A DNA stretch of 64,000 nt from Trichopria drosophilae (GCA_030407085.1 CM059582.1:87968001-88032000); one strand, 5' to 3'; positions 43,501 through 56,275 are shown, counted from the first letter of the stretch. A program made the numbers and translations. The notes: generated from the sequence alone by a model not told the origin.

Positions 43501-45905
43501 TCATTTGGAAATTGTATACGGTCCTGCAAATTTAGGAGCCAATTTTGCAGCAAATCCTTGGGCTGCCGATGATAAAACATAGTTCCTTTTAAGGACGACG
43601 TCCCCTATTTTAAATTGGACGTCTCGTCTTCTTGGATCATAATAATGAGCTTGACGCTCCTGAGCAGCTTCAATATTACGAGTCGCTTCTTGATATAGCG
43701 ACCTCAGAGCTTTTAGTCGAGTCATCCAATCTTGAATGGCACTTCTTTCCTCAGCTTCATCAGCTGCTTGGTCTTCATGACGTCGATAGTCATCAGGTGG
43801 AATCAATTGACGGCCATAATTCATCATGGCAGGACACTCTTGCATGGAGTCCTGTACAGCCGTATTATAGGCAAAGGCAAATTCCAATATATATTTGTCC
43901 CAAGTGCGATGATTTTCTTCGACGAAGGATATGATCATCCCTTCTACGGTCTTGTTTATCCTTTCGACCGGATTGGCCTGAGGGTGATAAGGAGGACTTG
44001 TCGAAGGTTTGATTCCTCGCTCTCTCAAATATTTATTTAGTGACTTATTTTGAAAGGCTTTGCCATTGTCGGTATGAATAACTTCTGGCGTCCCCAAACG
44101 AAAAACAATTCTCTCATTGAACGCCTTGATTACCGAGGTTGCATTTACCTTTCTTACAGGCACGCATTCTATCCAGCGTGTAAAGACATCCTGGAATACT
44201 AATAAGAATTCTCGAACTTGAGAGCTTTTAGGAAAGGGACCCATGGCATCAGCTGTGACAATTTTCCATGGTCTCGGAACTGGTCGATGACCCATCAGTC
44301 CTGCTGGAGCGACCGGAGGAATTTTCATCCGTTGACATACGGAACATTTCCGCACGTATTTCACGATATCTCTCCTCATAGTCGGCCAAAAATAATACCG
44401 AGCAACCCTATCACATGTTTTACGGTTGCCTAAGAGTCTAGGCGTTGGGACGTCATGACTCTCCCTTAGAATCACTTGTCGATTTTCTTCTGGAACGACT
44501 AGCTTCCAGGCATCCTCGTCATTCATCATTGTATCCAGTATTGGATCGGGTCGATAAACGTAGAGTCTACCACCCACTAGTTTCCAAAAGGGAAATTTAT
44601 ACGGATCCTCTTCTACTTGTTGACGTTTTTGGAGATACCACTTGTCTTGAATATCTGGAGTCTCTTCCATCGAACTTATTGGGATCCCATCATCCGTCTC
44701 ATACATTCGCGAGAGTGCGTCTGGCACATCATGTAAGGCACCCTTTCGATGTTTGATATCATATTGATATCCTTGTAGTTCTAGGGACCATCTAGCTAAT
44801 CTATCGTTGGGGCTTCGTAGATCACTGAGCCATTCGCGACTCTTATGGTCTGTGATTACCGTAAAATGATAACCCTCAACGTATTCTCGAAATTTCCCTA
44901 TGGCCCAAAGAACAGCCAAACACTCGCGCTCCGACACCGAATAATTTCTCTCTGCAGGAGTTAAGGTTCGACTGGCAAACGCTAGGACACGTGTGCCATC
45001 TTCAAATGGTTGACACAAAACAACACATAGACCTGTATCACTGGCGTCTGTTTCCAAAATATACTCCTTTGAGAAGTCAGGCCTGTGTAGAATAGGCGCT
45101 GTACTCAATAAATGTTTGAGTCTTTTAAACGATTCTTGTTGTGCCTATCCCCATATATAAGGCTGGTCTTTCCGAGTTAACTTAGTGAAAGGCTCTGCTA
45201 TTGTGGCAAAGTCGCCCATAAACTTCCTGTACCACCACACCATGCCATCAAATCATCTCAACTGTTATAGATTCTTTGGCGCCGGGTACTCGACAATAGG
45301 TCGGATCATCTTGGGATCAGGTCGGAAACCATCTTTATCAACTAAGACGCCTAAATATCTCACTTCCTCCTTGCCAAAGACGCTTTTATTTAAATTAACA
45401 GTTAATCCTGCATTTTTAATTTTATTCAAAATATGCTCTACCCATTTGACATGCTCCTCAAAAGACTCGGTGACAATGATTATGTCGTCTAAATACGAGA
45501 AAGCATATGGTTCCAACTCAGACCAATTAAGGAATCGATCATCCGTTGAAAAGTAGCCGGAGCTCCATTTAATCCAAATGGCATCCTGGTGAATTAGAAT
45601 AACCCTTTTCCTGGTACAGTTAATGCCGTGATGGGTTTGGATCGAACATCCATCTTGATTTAGTGATAGGCACTTCCTAAATCTAGGGTGGTTATATACC
45701 TAGCACTTTGCAGTTTTCGTAAAATGGAATCCATATAGGGTAGAGGGTAGGCGTCTGGCCTCGTTAAAGCATTCACATTACGGTAGTGGACACAAAATCG
45801 CCAAGTACCGTCTGACTTCTTGACCATGACGACAGGACTCGACCATGAACTTGAAGACGGTTCGATAATGCCTTCTCCCAGCATCTCTTGCACTTGTCGG
45901 TGCAT
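43501..45905 (-). pseudogene. Gypsy-3 reverse transcriptase, RNase H, integrase
   Basis: RT starts in one frame (45905-45660; GIIEPSSSSWSSPVVMVKK, then FCVHYRNVN where Asp is usual in place of His) and moves to a second frame by 45516. That frame has SYLDDIIIV, an intact catalytic box, and FGKEEVRYLG. After a stop between 45265 and 45108 it continues with RNase H (LETDASDTG, ERECLAVLW, VITDHKS; catalytic acids present). In integrase, the zinc domain reads SHDVPTPRLLGNRKT, so the second His is replaced by Arg, while CSVCQRMK is intact. The core has ADAMGPF, IHTDNGKAF and NPVERINKT with all acidic residues. The last motif is FAGPYTIS. Confidence 0.88.
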
Positions 45906-45941
45906 CTCTTCTTCTAACTTCTTAGATACTGGGTAGTACCG

Positions 45942-46642
45942 CTACTTTATAGGTCGGGCGTCACCTACATCAATTATATGCTCGACCAAATGGGCACATC
46001 CAATATGAGGCATATGGTTAGGCTGGATTGACTGGACTACGGCTTGTATGCGCCTTTGTTGACCGTCCGTCAATTTCCTAAGACCTGATGTCGTTTGACT
46101 CTCTTCAAGAGGAAAAGAAACCAAAGCAACTTGTACGGGAATCCCCTGGACACTTCCATTTATGGTTAAATCATTTTCGCGAGGATGGTGTATTGCGTTG
46201 AAGTCGCGAATAAAGTCTGCGCCTAACAGACATTCTGGTTCTAAATCGGGCATTATTAGAGCCGTCAAATATTTTTCCTCGGTTCCAACTCTAAATGGCA
46301 GTCGTATTTGGCCGGTTATCGACACAGTTCTTCCGTCGGCGACTCTGGCGCCGTCTCCTCCGTATGGTTCAATAAAAATTCCATAAACATCGGCGAGTCG
46401 ATAAGCAATTCGACCGATGACTGTACGGTTTCTCCAGGGTCAAAAAGTGCTTTAAGGTGGTGACGATTAACTACAACTGTCACCCACCAGCGAGTGTGAC
46501 CCTCTTTCGTCGCCATATGAACATCCGACGGGATAGGTTTGGCGGCTCGTATTCGGTTTTGTGAGGTCTGTGTCTGATACTCAGGGATAGGTGAGACCTC
46601 ATTTACGCATCCCTGATCTCGTTTCCCCGGCATCGAGGGCAA
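45942..46642 (-). pseudogene. Gypsy-3 aspartic protease, frameshifted
   Basis: The first half (46642-46316) has the active-site strand HLKALFDPGETVQ, in which the usual Asp-Thr/Ser-Gly is Asp-Pro-Gly. The second half lies in another frame (46325-45942) and contains ECLLGADFIRDF, the conserved second block. The frame with RT is shared with 45905-45660. The Pro substitution and the frameshift both argue against activity. Confidence 0.75.
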
Positions 46643-47964
46643 CTAAATTTAGTATAACCCGGTAACTGGTAATTGTAACATTTAACTCCAGTTCCGGGAT
46701 TATCCCCTCTCCTTGCCTGCGCCGCTATGTAGGATCCAGAAGTGAACGATTTATTGGAATTCACAACAGGTGGCGTCACTTCTTCTTTATTCCGCGTTGG
46801 ACCCTGATGATTTGGAGTGTACTCACGTCTTCTTGGCGCTGACCATAGTCTTCTCGCGTTCGTCGCACGTTGGCCAGAAGGTGGTGTCTGTTGTCCTCAG
46901 TCTTGAATGGGTCGTCTATTATCTTGAGGGGACATCTCTCTTTTTAATGAAGAAATGGCGCCTGTAATTTTGGAATCAAGTGCTGATACCAGACGTTTTT
47001 CAATGGACCTCAATAATTTTGTACAGGTGTCCTCGACAATTTTATTGACATCCCACTCTGATATGGACGCAACTGATGAAGTCGACTTTTTCTTATCCTG
47101 GATGACTACTTTATTCACATCGACTGCAGCAAAGTCCACATTTTTCCTAATCGCCCCTTTTGCTTTGCCACGATATGCAACTTCCGGGCAAAATGAGTGT
47201 TCAGGCACAGGGGGTGGTCGACATGCCTGACTACATTTAATGATCCTCTCGGCTTCCCGTGCTTGGTATAACAGATCGTCAAACGATTGGATCCCATCTC
47301 TATGTACGGCCATCTGCAGTTCTGGACGCAGATTTTGATGTAGCCAGTCTAATTGAATGTCCATTGATGGCGTCGGTACCCATCTATTTAAAATAGACTG
47401 AAGGCAGATCAGGTAGTTTCGGACTGACTCGTCTGGACCTTGAGTACGCATATGTACTTCTTCTTCTAGGCGACGTTGAACATTTCTGTCGACACCATAA
47501 CACGATCTGGCATCCTTGCAGAAATCCGCCCAAGTACGCCATTTCTTATTTGAGAAGCGATACCATTGCAGCGCTACACCAGTCAACAAATAAGGTAGAG
47601 CTTGTAATAGTTCCTCTTGTGATGTTCCTGACATTAGACTACATTCCTGCACTCGTATTAAAAAGTCGTCGACACTATGTTGATCATCACCTGAATAAGT
47701 CACGTTCCATCGACGAACAATTTCACCTAAGTCTTTAGTTCGTAGGGTTTGATATAGCCTATTACGATTTCTGTCTTGACCGTTGCGTCGGCTATTATTT
47801 TCGTTCATCTCAAATGAACGACTTCCCCCGTCCCTAGAGACATCCTGGCGGGGTGACCTCTCCACTAGGTCCCCAAGATGCGGTCTGCTCCGTTGTGGTA
47901 ACATGTGTACCTCCTCTACCATTCGTGAAGGGTAATTGATATCGAAGGTATTACGAAATGTCAC
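46643..47964 (-). pseudogene. Gypsy-3 gag, capsid region and degenerate zinc knuckle
   Basis: The frame 47964-46897 has the Gypsy gag pattern: VRRWNVTYSGDDQHSVDDFL, LLQALPYLLTGVALQWY and WADFCKDARSCYGV, followed by FDDLLYQAREAERIIK. Below 46897 a different frame ends with CYNYQLPGYTKFSCPRC near 46630-46670. This resembles a CCHC knuckle in which the second Cys and the His are both Tyr. Gag would build the particle and package RNA. Confidence 0.82.
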
Positions 47965-48019
47965 TTTTTCCGCCCTAGTAGCCTGGTCTAATGTGGTACT
48001 ATTCGCCCTATTTGGCCAT

Positions 48020-48466
48020 TCACTTCTGTTGGATGACTAGCTGGCTTACTTGCTGGGCCAATTCATTTAAATCTGGTCCGTCTTGATTCGAATTATCCTC
48101 TTGAATGGAATCCTGAATCAACTTATTGCTTTCTTCTCTATGGTTCGCTGACGACGATTCTTGTTCTTCGTGTACTTGAGCCTGAACTCTAAGTTTACTT
48201 CTATTTTGGGTCTCTTCAACAAAACCCACGAAAGACTTTAATAAAGCATCGCGACGCGCTCTAGACTCCGATTCGCTTTCCCTTAATCTAGACTGTTCAA
48301 AGTCCGCCGCAGTATAATTTCCTTCTAGTCTATCTAGAAGACGATTGACTCGAATTCGTGGTCGATCAGATTTATTTAATTCGAGGCGTTCTAATGCCTC
48401 GTCCAATTCATGGGTCGACAGATGGAATCCCCATTCGTCTAATTCGGGGTACTCGTCGTGGCTCAT
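48020..48466 (-). pseudogene. Gypsy-3 gag N-terminal ORF
   Basis: This 148-codon ORF begins MSHDEYPELDEWGFHLS and is charged and coiled-coil-like, ending LAQQVSQLVIQQK. Gag-type capsid sequence follows 55 bases later in another frame. I take it as the N-terminus of gag cut by one frameshift. A separate small upstream ORF remains possible. Confidence 0.6.
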
Positions 48467-50335
48467 TTTTTTTTCTTATAAATTTGGTTATTGCTATTTT
48501 CCGTAATTAAGTAAATTAAAAATATGCCAATACTTACAACCGCCGTAAACCAGACGAAGTCATCCATTAAGGTCAAAAGTAGTGAAGAAAAAGAAAAATA
48601 AATAAATAAATAATTAAAATTTTAAATTTAATTCTAAGACGTGTAATTAGTAAAACCAAAATTTCAATAAATTAGTGTCGACTTTATGTCGATTTTTCTA
48701 AAAATACACGAGTTTAATTTCACATTTAAAAGAACTTATTAAGACGTAGACACAATTACATCACTTTATATTTATTAAATAATTAAAATAAATTGATTTA
48801 GATTCTTACGTCTTAATATATAAAATAATTTAAAAATTAAAACCTTAGTCAATAATTTGACATCTTATTTTTAAAACATTTATTTATTTTTCAAACAATA
48901 ATACGCTTTCAATCGTCTTTTTTTCAAAAATATTTTATTAAATAGACAATTAATTTATATTTAAACCATTAAAAAAATTAATAATTCCTAAATTTCTTTT
49001 ATTATGTTGTATTAATTAATTACACCTCTTAAATCTTAGGGACTCTAATAAAACCAATTCTTAGTTTTATTAAGTAAATAATGTAAAACCTAATATTAAA
49101 ATTATTACATCTTTCGTCATGTAGACCTTGTCTATTTATTAAAATAAAGACAATACTTTATATTAATTTTAATTTTAATGGTCGACTGACTTTTTTAATT
49201 CATCGCCATGTTTTTACAATGAGCCTATACTTAAATATTAACATGTTACTCAACTCAATCAAGCCAATATAATTAATCTTTATTTTTCTACACTATTATA
49301 ACATTGCAAACATTTATACAAATTAATAATTAGACGTTCAAGATATTTATGATACAATTTATTTTAAAATTGTCCTCAATTTTTAATTATTAATTCTAAA
49401 TAGACGTCCAATTTATATAAATTTCCAAATTACATAAAGATTTATTATTTCATTCGTTTTTCATTTCTTTTATAATTTTTTTTTGTAATTTCAAAAAAAA
49501 ATGTATAAGAAATTAAATTGAATATTAAAATTACATGTAGATATCAAAATGTTATTTCCTTTATGTTATTGTTTACTTTTGGTCGACAACACACTTCATT
49601 AGTTCGCCGATATTCAGACGATATTTATATTTTAAATTATAATTATAAAATGTAAATTTAGAATTTTCTAAATATTATCTGAGCGTCAGACTTGTATTTT
49701 ATTGCAGTCAATCAACATTTATAACAGTGAGACTATTAATTGTATACAAAAAAATTCCTAAAATGTTAATTTTGAAAAATATTATTCTATTATTTTACAA
49801 CTATTGAAAACATAAATTTAAAATATCAATTTTATTCGACTATAAATAAAACTTTTAAAGTGTCAACAACACATTAATAGTGAGTATGTGACTTATTGTT
49901 GATACTTATAAAAGTCGACAATCATTTTTAAACTCAACCGAAATTGAAATCACACACTTTTCGATACTAGTAAACACTGACACTTTCTTTAGAATAATTC
50001 AAGCGTTAATTTTATTAGTATTTCACTTATCGAACAACAAATCCATATATCTAGATGTTAACGCCAATTAGCAATTATGGATAAATTAAAAAAAGTTCAA
50101 AATATTAACGAGTATTACAAATATTTAAACGTATTTATTGTATCATTTAATTCGGACACATTTTTATAGTATGCGCCTACCGAATTTGAAAACAGTTAAT
50201 TATCAATTTGAATTAAAACTTATGAGTAAATTCTGTTCGAGCGCCAATTTTGTAACTTGGCGACTGTCGAACTTTGGAACATTCAAAAATAATACGGTTG
50301 AACTTTTACAGTTCAATTTTATTCGGGCGTCATTT
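48467..50335 (-). other. Long AT-rich leader of Gypsy-3
   Basis: About 1.87 kb separates the right LTR from the first gag ATG. It is very AT-rich with no recognised ORF. Immediately after the LTR, on the minus strand, tgacgcccgaata (about 50320-50332) resembles a tRNA-Lys-type primer-binding site (tggcgcccgaa). Confidence 0.55.
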
Positions 50336-50713
50336 TGTAACTGTCTTTTAAGTTGATTATCAATTTTAGTGAGACATCTATACGTCAAACTCCAAAAGAA
50401 GTCGGTCTCGCGCCAACAGCTACAACAGTCGCGCACCTTCAATAATTATGCACGGCGAGCAAATTTCGAATTAGGAGTCACGTGTTCCACTATCAACGAA
50501 AACACAAATTATCCCAAACCAAACCTGCCAATACCCGGGGAACACGAGACGACTACTAATATGTCTTAACGAAAACAACCCTTAAAATGAGATATGAGAT
50601 AACGTTAAGAGGAGGAGAAAATTAAAATGAAACATATAAAATATGGTTTAAAATAAATAAGTTTATTCATATAAAATATATTTATAGCCCGAGAGATACG
50701 AGAAGCCGGGACA
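50336..50713 (-). repeat. 5' LTR of Gypsy-3, truncated
   Basis: It matches 41483-41872 at more than nine bases in ten by eye. The first 500 or so bases of the LTR (in element orientation) are missing, and a tandem array begins right at the break. Confidence 0.8.
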
Positions 50714-50722
50714 GTGTTTCCC

Positions 50723-51230
50723 ATATGCACCGATGCGTATATTGCGATTGTCATATGCGAAGAGTTTTATAAATTTAAACGGAAGGGCCATCTTACCGAA
50801 AAATGAGGAACCTATATGAGAGAAGCTTTTGCATTGTTCTCGTGTTTTCGAAACGCACGGATGTATACGTAATGATAGTTATATGCGAAGAGTTGCATGA
50901 ATTTAAACAGGAGAGCAATCTTGTCAGCAAATGAGGAACATCAGGGATAAGCGTTTTGATTCATATCATATTTTAAAAACGCACTGTTGCCGACATGATG
51001 ACATCGATATGCGGAATAGTTGTGAGATTTTAAACATGAGTGCAGAGTTGTTATCATATGAGGAAACATCTGGGTGCACTTTGAGACTCATATCTGCGTT
51101 AGAAACGCATACCTGGTGCCAGGTGAGAGCTACATGCGATCACATGGTTATCTGGGTACGTGATTGTTATATCAACAAATTTGAAGACTCCTTCTCTTTC
51201 GATATGGAATACGGGTCATCTCTCAATTCA
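50723..51230 (+). repeat. Tandem array of four diverged units of about 126 bp
   Basis: The unit starts (g/a)cgcac, with gttatatgcgaagagtt and gaatttaaacaggagagc inside, and recurs at about 50723, 50851, 50978 and 51103 (spacings 128, 127, 125). An ORF of 152 codons at 50931-51389 covers the last units and the flank. It has no known motif and I do not support it as a gene. Confidence 0.7.
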
Positions 51231-51508
51231 ATCACGACATCATCGACCAATCGAATCCATCTGAATCAACGAAATAACGAAATAAAGGTCAATGGTCAGC
51301 AGAATCATCATTTTTCAAACCAAGAACACCTCTTAAATTCAGCACGAAAACCTACCATCTTCCATCACGGGCCAACGTCAGTGTTGTAGGTGTAGTCAAC
51401 AATCAAGATTCACGAGCCAACTGTGCATATGCTTTAGGTAATAAGTAAACCGCGTTCCAAAAATCAATTACCGCGTACCGATACAAGCAATTGAAACTGC
51501 GAAGAATA

Positions 51509-51771
51509 TATATACAGGGTGGACCTCGGCTTGCGTGTCATAGGCATTCCATGTTAAAGAAGTAACTAGATTTGCCGACTAATCACGCGGTATTAAGAAC
51601 TTGTCAGCTTTGCTACAGTTCTTAATTCTGTTTTTTTTTATGCATTGTGAGAAATTAAAATCCTGTAGCAAACCCTAATTACTACGGGATTAATCGATTG
51701 ATGATCTAGTTACTCCTTTAACATGGGATGCCTATGACCCGCCAGCCGAAGTCCACCCTGTATATATATAA
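51509..51771. mobile_element. MITE with about 62-bp terminal inverted repeats
   Basis: The left end tatatacagggtggacctcgg and the right end, which is its inverse with a few changes (ccgaagtccaccctgtatata), continue as inverted repeats through ggcattccatgttaaag and agtaactaga. About 130 bases lie between. The tatacagggtg start resembles the 19451 repeat family, although the interior differs. Confidence 0.85.
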
Positions 51772-53419
51772 AGAAGAAAAGGTAATAATACACCGAATAT
51801 TCACGAAGACAACGATGAAAATAAGAAAACTGAAAAAAATATCATAAAAGAAAGTGAACAAAGAATTTACTGAAAATTTTGTACACCGCGCGAGCCGTGC
51901 AAACATTTTTTGTCGATTCGTGACGATATCGTGTCGATATCGTGCATCGCGTTCGGTCTCACCATGATGACAAAATACGAGGAATACAACACAACGGCAC
52001 AACAACCACGGGGAAGCAGCCTGCAGATTCACCAAAGAAACCATCAACCAATTGTTCCATGCATTTTTTTTACAATAATAATTCATTTGCATCTTATCAG
52101 ACTTCTGGTAATAATTAAAAAAAATGTAAAATATGAAATGTCTTTAGATTCAAATAATCTTCTATAATAAGTTTATTCGCTTCTTACCAGACTTGTATGA
52201 ATAAAGGTGACAGCTCCCGCACCAATTAAACAAAATACAATATAGGTGCAAATAATCATGTATTAAAAGTTGAATGTAATGGATGTTACTTTTACTCGAT
52301 TCATAAAAATGTAAAAAAGTGTTGAGCGACGTGAAAATTGTAAATTTGTTCGCTGGTAATGAATGTTATCATTGCTTTGATGATCGATACCAATGTTGAC
52401 AAAGTACTGTCGATGTAATAATGATAAGATCGTTGATGGTAATGCATGTTACCAATACTTCGATTGGGAAAAAGTTCCATGCTTGGTGTAAAGAATAGGA
52501 AAATATTCCCGTTACTTGAAACCCGGTTAAAAAAATATCAGTGTGCTATAATGTAGTACAATAATAATTAAGTTAAAGCTGAGTCGTCGAAGGTAATAAA
52601 TGATGCTGTTGATGGGTTATAAAAATGTCAAAAAGTGTTCATTGACATAAAAATTGTAAATTTTTTGCCGGTAATGAATGTTACCATTAGCTTCAACAAT
52701 ACAAACATTGAAAAATTATTACCAAAATAAAAAAGACGAGATCGTTGATGGTAATGAATTTTATGACTACTGCGATTAATAAAAGTGTTTAATGGTATAT
52801 TATGTAACATATAACTAAAACTGTAATTCTGGTCGGGGCATGGTATTCCCGGTAGGAGGCGCAGACGAGTACAAATAAACTATATATAAATTACAAATAA
52901 AATATATATATTTTAATACATCCAGTCACTAGTATATAAACTCGATGATAGAAATAAATATAGAAAATAAATGAAGAGAAAAAACTACTTTTAATAACAT
53001 ATAGTTATAACGCAATTTCAATAAGAAAATAAAAAATCTGCCGAATAATACATTAAAGTAATAGCATTGAGAGGAAACGTTCTGTTAATAGTCCAGTAAC
53101 AAAATACGCCGAGTTTTCGTAGCACTGATCAACCAAAACAGCTAATCAGGTGCAACGTCGATACGACCGGCCAGTGAAACTAGATTTGCGTTACTTATTA
53201 CATTATTCCCGCGGAACGATTGTGCTGCCAAAATAACGGTATACCTATGTTAATGTCGGAACAGCGCAGCGGGGTGACACTGCTTCTATATTCTCTATAG
53301 TATGTCCGTTCTCTTCGTGACCTCCTAGTCGCTCCCCACTTATCTCAAAACTTCATGTATCCAGTTGGCGCGTGCAGTCAAGTGCTCGGCGAGCTTTGGC
53401 GTGATAATCGTAACGCCCT
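51772..53419. other. Interval with a 317-bp diverged duplication
   Basis: The segment beginning ataaaaatgtaaaaaagtgt at 52303 is repeated at 52620 (ataaaaatgtcaaaaagtgt), and both continue with aattgtaaattt, ggtaatgaatgtta and gagatcgttgatggtaatg-like words. 51780-52200 and 52800-53400 hold nothing recognised. Confidence 0.6.
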
Positions 53420-54330
53420 TTTAACTAATATACGTGCACTAAATGCTTACAATCGCGTCGTTCGTGTCGAACGCCGTAGTTCTTCATCACTTTAACTAAA
53501 ATACGTGCACCATGTGTTTAGGGTTACTGATTACAGGGTCTAGATATCGCGCACCGTAGTTTTTCACCTCTTCGACTAAAATGCGTGCACCAGGTTTTAA
53601 GGGTCGTCGATTACGGGGTCTAGGTGTCGCGTTCCGTGGATTTTCATCTTTATAACTAAAAAACGTGCACCCGGTGTTTGGGGTCGCCGATCATGTAGTC
53701 TAGGTATCCACTTGGCGTAAACCAACGATGACCTTGAGGTCAACATGTTGAAGATCATTTCAAGATCAAATCAATTTTATATAATAAACAACGGTAACCT
53801 TGTCCTTGACCCTGGGCCAAATTTGAAAAAAATTGAAGGTCATTTCAAAGTCGAATCAAAATATGTTCAAATTTGAAGAAAAATTAGCCAAATTGATTTG
53901 ACCTTGAAATGACCTTCCTCTTTGACCTCAAGGTCGTCGTTGGTTAACTTGAAGTCAATACCTAGACCACTTGATCGTCGACATCAAACTCCTGGTCCAC
54001 ATTTTTTAGTTAAAAAGATGAAAAACTACGGAGCGTGATTCCTAGACACCGTAATCGCCGACTTTGAATACCAGGTGTACGTATTTAAGCTAGAATCATG
54101 AAACACTATAGAGCTCGATACCTAGACCCCTTGATCGGCGACCCGGAACACCTGGTGCACGTATTTCAGCTAGAATCGTGAAAAACTACGCAGCGCGATA
54201 CCTGGACCCCGTAATCAGCGAACTTAAACATCTGGTGCACGTATTTTAGTTAAAAAGGGGAAAAACTACTGAGAGCGTACCTAGTCCCCATAAACGGTCA
54301 CCCTAAACACCTGGAGCACGTATTTTGCCA
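53420..54330. repeat. Fold-back array 2: about 80-bp tandem units in two inverted arms
   Basis: The left-arm units carry aactaaaatacgtgcacc and gtctaggtatc; cgtgcac recurs at about 53435, 53503, 53584 and 53663. The right arm, from about 53930, has five units in the opposite direction (tggtgcacgtatttta, gaaaaactacg). The middle (53720-53930) is a hairpin rich in gaccttgaggtca and tgaccttgaaatgacc words. Words such as caccgtagtttttc and tctaggtatc are shared with fold-back array 1, so the two are related. Confidence 0.8.
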
Positions 54331-54932
54331 ATCCGATTCAAAAACCATAGAACATATACCAAGTTCAAAACTGCGAAACGTCATACCTCGAGACCGTAGT
54401 CAGGAAAACATCTGTGAGTTGGCTGCCAAACACATGTATACTAGCGCTATCTAGTGATCGCAAATCCCGGGGGTCACAACGAGAACGTTACGAATGAAGC
54501 AGTTTCACCCCACTGGAACAGCGGGAAACCAGGTGTGAGCGGCTCAGTGTTGCATCAAAGAGGTTATATCGGTTATATATTGTGGATGCAAAGTGATACA
54601 AAGTTGCAGTTAAGTGCTATACAGTGCATAAATTGTTAAGTGTAAGTGAATATGAATTAAAACCTTGTTTAAATGGATGAATTTGTTAAAAATATGCTGT
54701 CCAGGTGGAAATTGGACAATTTCATCCACAGATTTGAACGTAAGGGTTTAAACTTTTTCAAATAAATAAGAATGTATTGCCATTAGCATGTAACTATTAA
54801 CTGTAAATGTAAAAGCAGTAACAACAGCAGAAAAGTTGCAATCAATTAGCGTACGTAATGGAAATTAGTTATTATAATTAAAGTTTTATTTCTTTGCGTT
54901 CTTACTTGCACACATGTTATATAATAATATAC
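54331..54932. other. Flank of fold-back array 2, no gene seen
   Basis: The right end of the fold-back may be at cccgggggtcacaac (about 54466-54480), a word that recurs at 58619-58632. The ORF at 54454-54639 has no motif. Confidence 0.4.
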
Positions 54933-55029
54933 TGTAGACCAGTTTTATACAAAATTTGAAGAGATATAGGAATGGCAAATTGTAAAAGTTTGCAAAAATC
55001 AGCTGAAAAGTGCATAACTTGTCATACTT
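54933..55029 (+). repeat. Inverted-repeat arm, left
   Basis: From gtagaccagttttata through agagatataggaatggcaaa to cagctgaaaagtgca, about 95 bases are repeated in inverse orientation at 59472-59567. The pair could be the termini of a transposon spanning 4.6 kb or two separate copies of a short repeat. Confidence 0.7.
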
Positions 55030-55089
55030 TGTAACGTGGCAACACGTTACAGCCGCAGTTTTTAGCGAGAATCAACTCGTTGGGATGCT

Positions 55090-55415
55090 GCAGTGCTAAT
55101 AATAGGGGGGACTGCCGATAGAGGCGCTAAAATTTTCCTAGTACTGCAGTCGCGCGGGTCATATCCATTGGGTAAATGGGGGGACTGTCGTGATGGCGCT
55201 AATTTTGACGATGTGGCTCCAAACCGTGGAGCTGATACTACACCATTACAGGGGGGACAGTCGATCGTGGCGCTGGTTTTTGAAAGTAGTTTTGGCTCCC
55301 GGGAATAAAATACCGCTTTACATAATTACAGACTTTGTCTTGCCGGGAGGCTCAATCCGGGGCAATGGTGATTTTTATAGGGAGGGACTGCTGTAGTGGC
55401 GCTAATTGTTGGAAT
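55090..55415 (+). repeat. Four diverged repeats of a ggggggact...ggcgctaat motif
   Basis: gggggactgccgatagaggcgc (55106), ggggactgtcgtgatggcgc (55180), ggggacagtcgatcgtggcgc (55253) and gggactgctgtagtggcgc (55383) stand at irregular distances of about 73-130 bases. They are noncoding. Confidence 0.65.
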
Positions 55416-55434
55416 CACCTTGCATTGCGTTAAA

Positions 55435-55790
55435 TAGCATAGGCGCCAATGTATTGAAAGAAGATACGGCGCAGCTATTAATAAACTAGCATAGGCGCCA
55501 ATGTATTGAAAAAAGTTACTGGGTAGCTAGTGATTAAGTTTAGTTAGTAAGCTATTAGTAAACTAGCATAGGCGCCAATGTATTGAAAGAAGATACTGCG
55601 TAGCTAGTAATTAAGTTTAGTTTGTAAGTTGTTAGTAAACTAGCATAGGCGCCTAGGTATTGAAAGAAGATACTGTGTAGCTAGCGAGTAAGTTTAGTTA
55701 GTATGGCATTAGTAAACTAGCACAGGCGCCAATGTATTGAGAGAAGATACTGCGTAGCTAGTGATTGAGGTTAGTGATTAGATAGTTTTT
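55435..55790 (+). repeat. 77-bp tandem array
   Basis: aggcgcc occurs at 55441, 55493, 55570, 55647 and 55724 within units that share gtattgaaagaagatactg, gtagctagtgattaag and gtaaactagca. The first spacing is shortened to 52 bases. Array-like and noncoding. Confidence 0.9.
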
Positions 55791-56260
55791 ATTTTGAGCA
55801 AGTGCATAGTTAGTCGATCTCGGCCTAAAAGATGTGGCCAGTAATTATTTAACAAAAGGTTTAGGAAAAAGGGGGGGGGGGGAGATTACACCATACATCG
55901 TATAAATTCGTCTTGGTTTTCATCTGAAACTGAAAAGAAAATTTTATCGTTTAAATTCTTTTCTCTTGCATTGTTTAATATTTTTGGATATCGTGTAGTA
56001 GCGGGTTTGAGTAATTATAAAACTTAGTACGCATACTTCGGCATTTTTCACATCATTTAAGAATATTAATTTCGTTAGAAGGTTCTCGATATTTTGGTAA
56101 TTTCGTAAACAGATTATATTTTGCATCGAATAATATTATACCGTTATTGTTTTGAAATTCTCGTTAATATTTGAACGCAAAAAGCCCGATTAGAAAGGTT
56201 CTCGTCGCTTTGTTATGATGGTTACGGAATAAACAAAGGCATCTGTTGTTTTGATAGAGG
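55791..56260. other. AT-rich interval, nothing recognised
   Basis: It contains a run of G residues near 55871 and no coding or repeat signal that I can name. Confidence 0.4.
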
Positions 56261-56275
56261 TATCGAGACAATGGA

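Larger units (their letters stand above)
41483..50713 (-). mobile_element. Gypsy-3: Ty3/Gypsy element with both LTRs
   Basis: LTR copies at 41483-42369 and 50336-50713 flank minus-strand gag, protease, RT, RNase H and integrase. A primer-binding-site-like sequence follows the right LTR, and a polypurine tract precedes the left LTR. The right (5') LTR matches only the last 380 or so bases of the left LTR, so its 5' part is lost. Pol has at least three frame breaks or stops. No target duplication is visible, consistent with loss of the right end. Confidence 0.9.

Noticed and set aside
41483..50713. Target-site duplication for Gypsy-3
   Set aside because: The bases next to the two LTR ends (gtat and gtgt) do not match, and the right LTR is truncated.
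50931..51389. 152-codon ORF with scattered Cys and His
   Set aside because: It starts inside a diverged tandem array, and units of the array do not preserve the frame.
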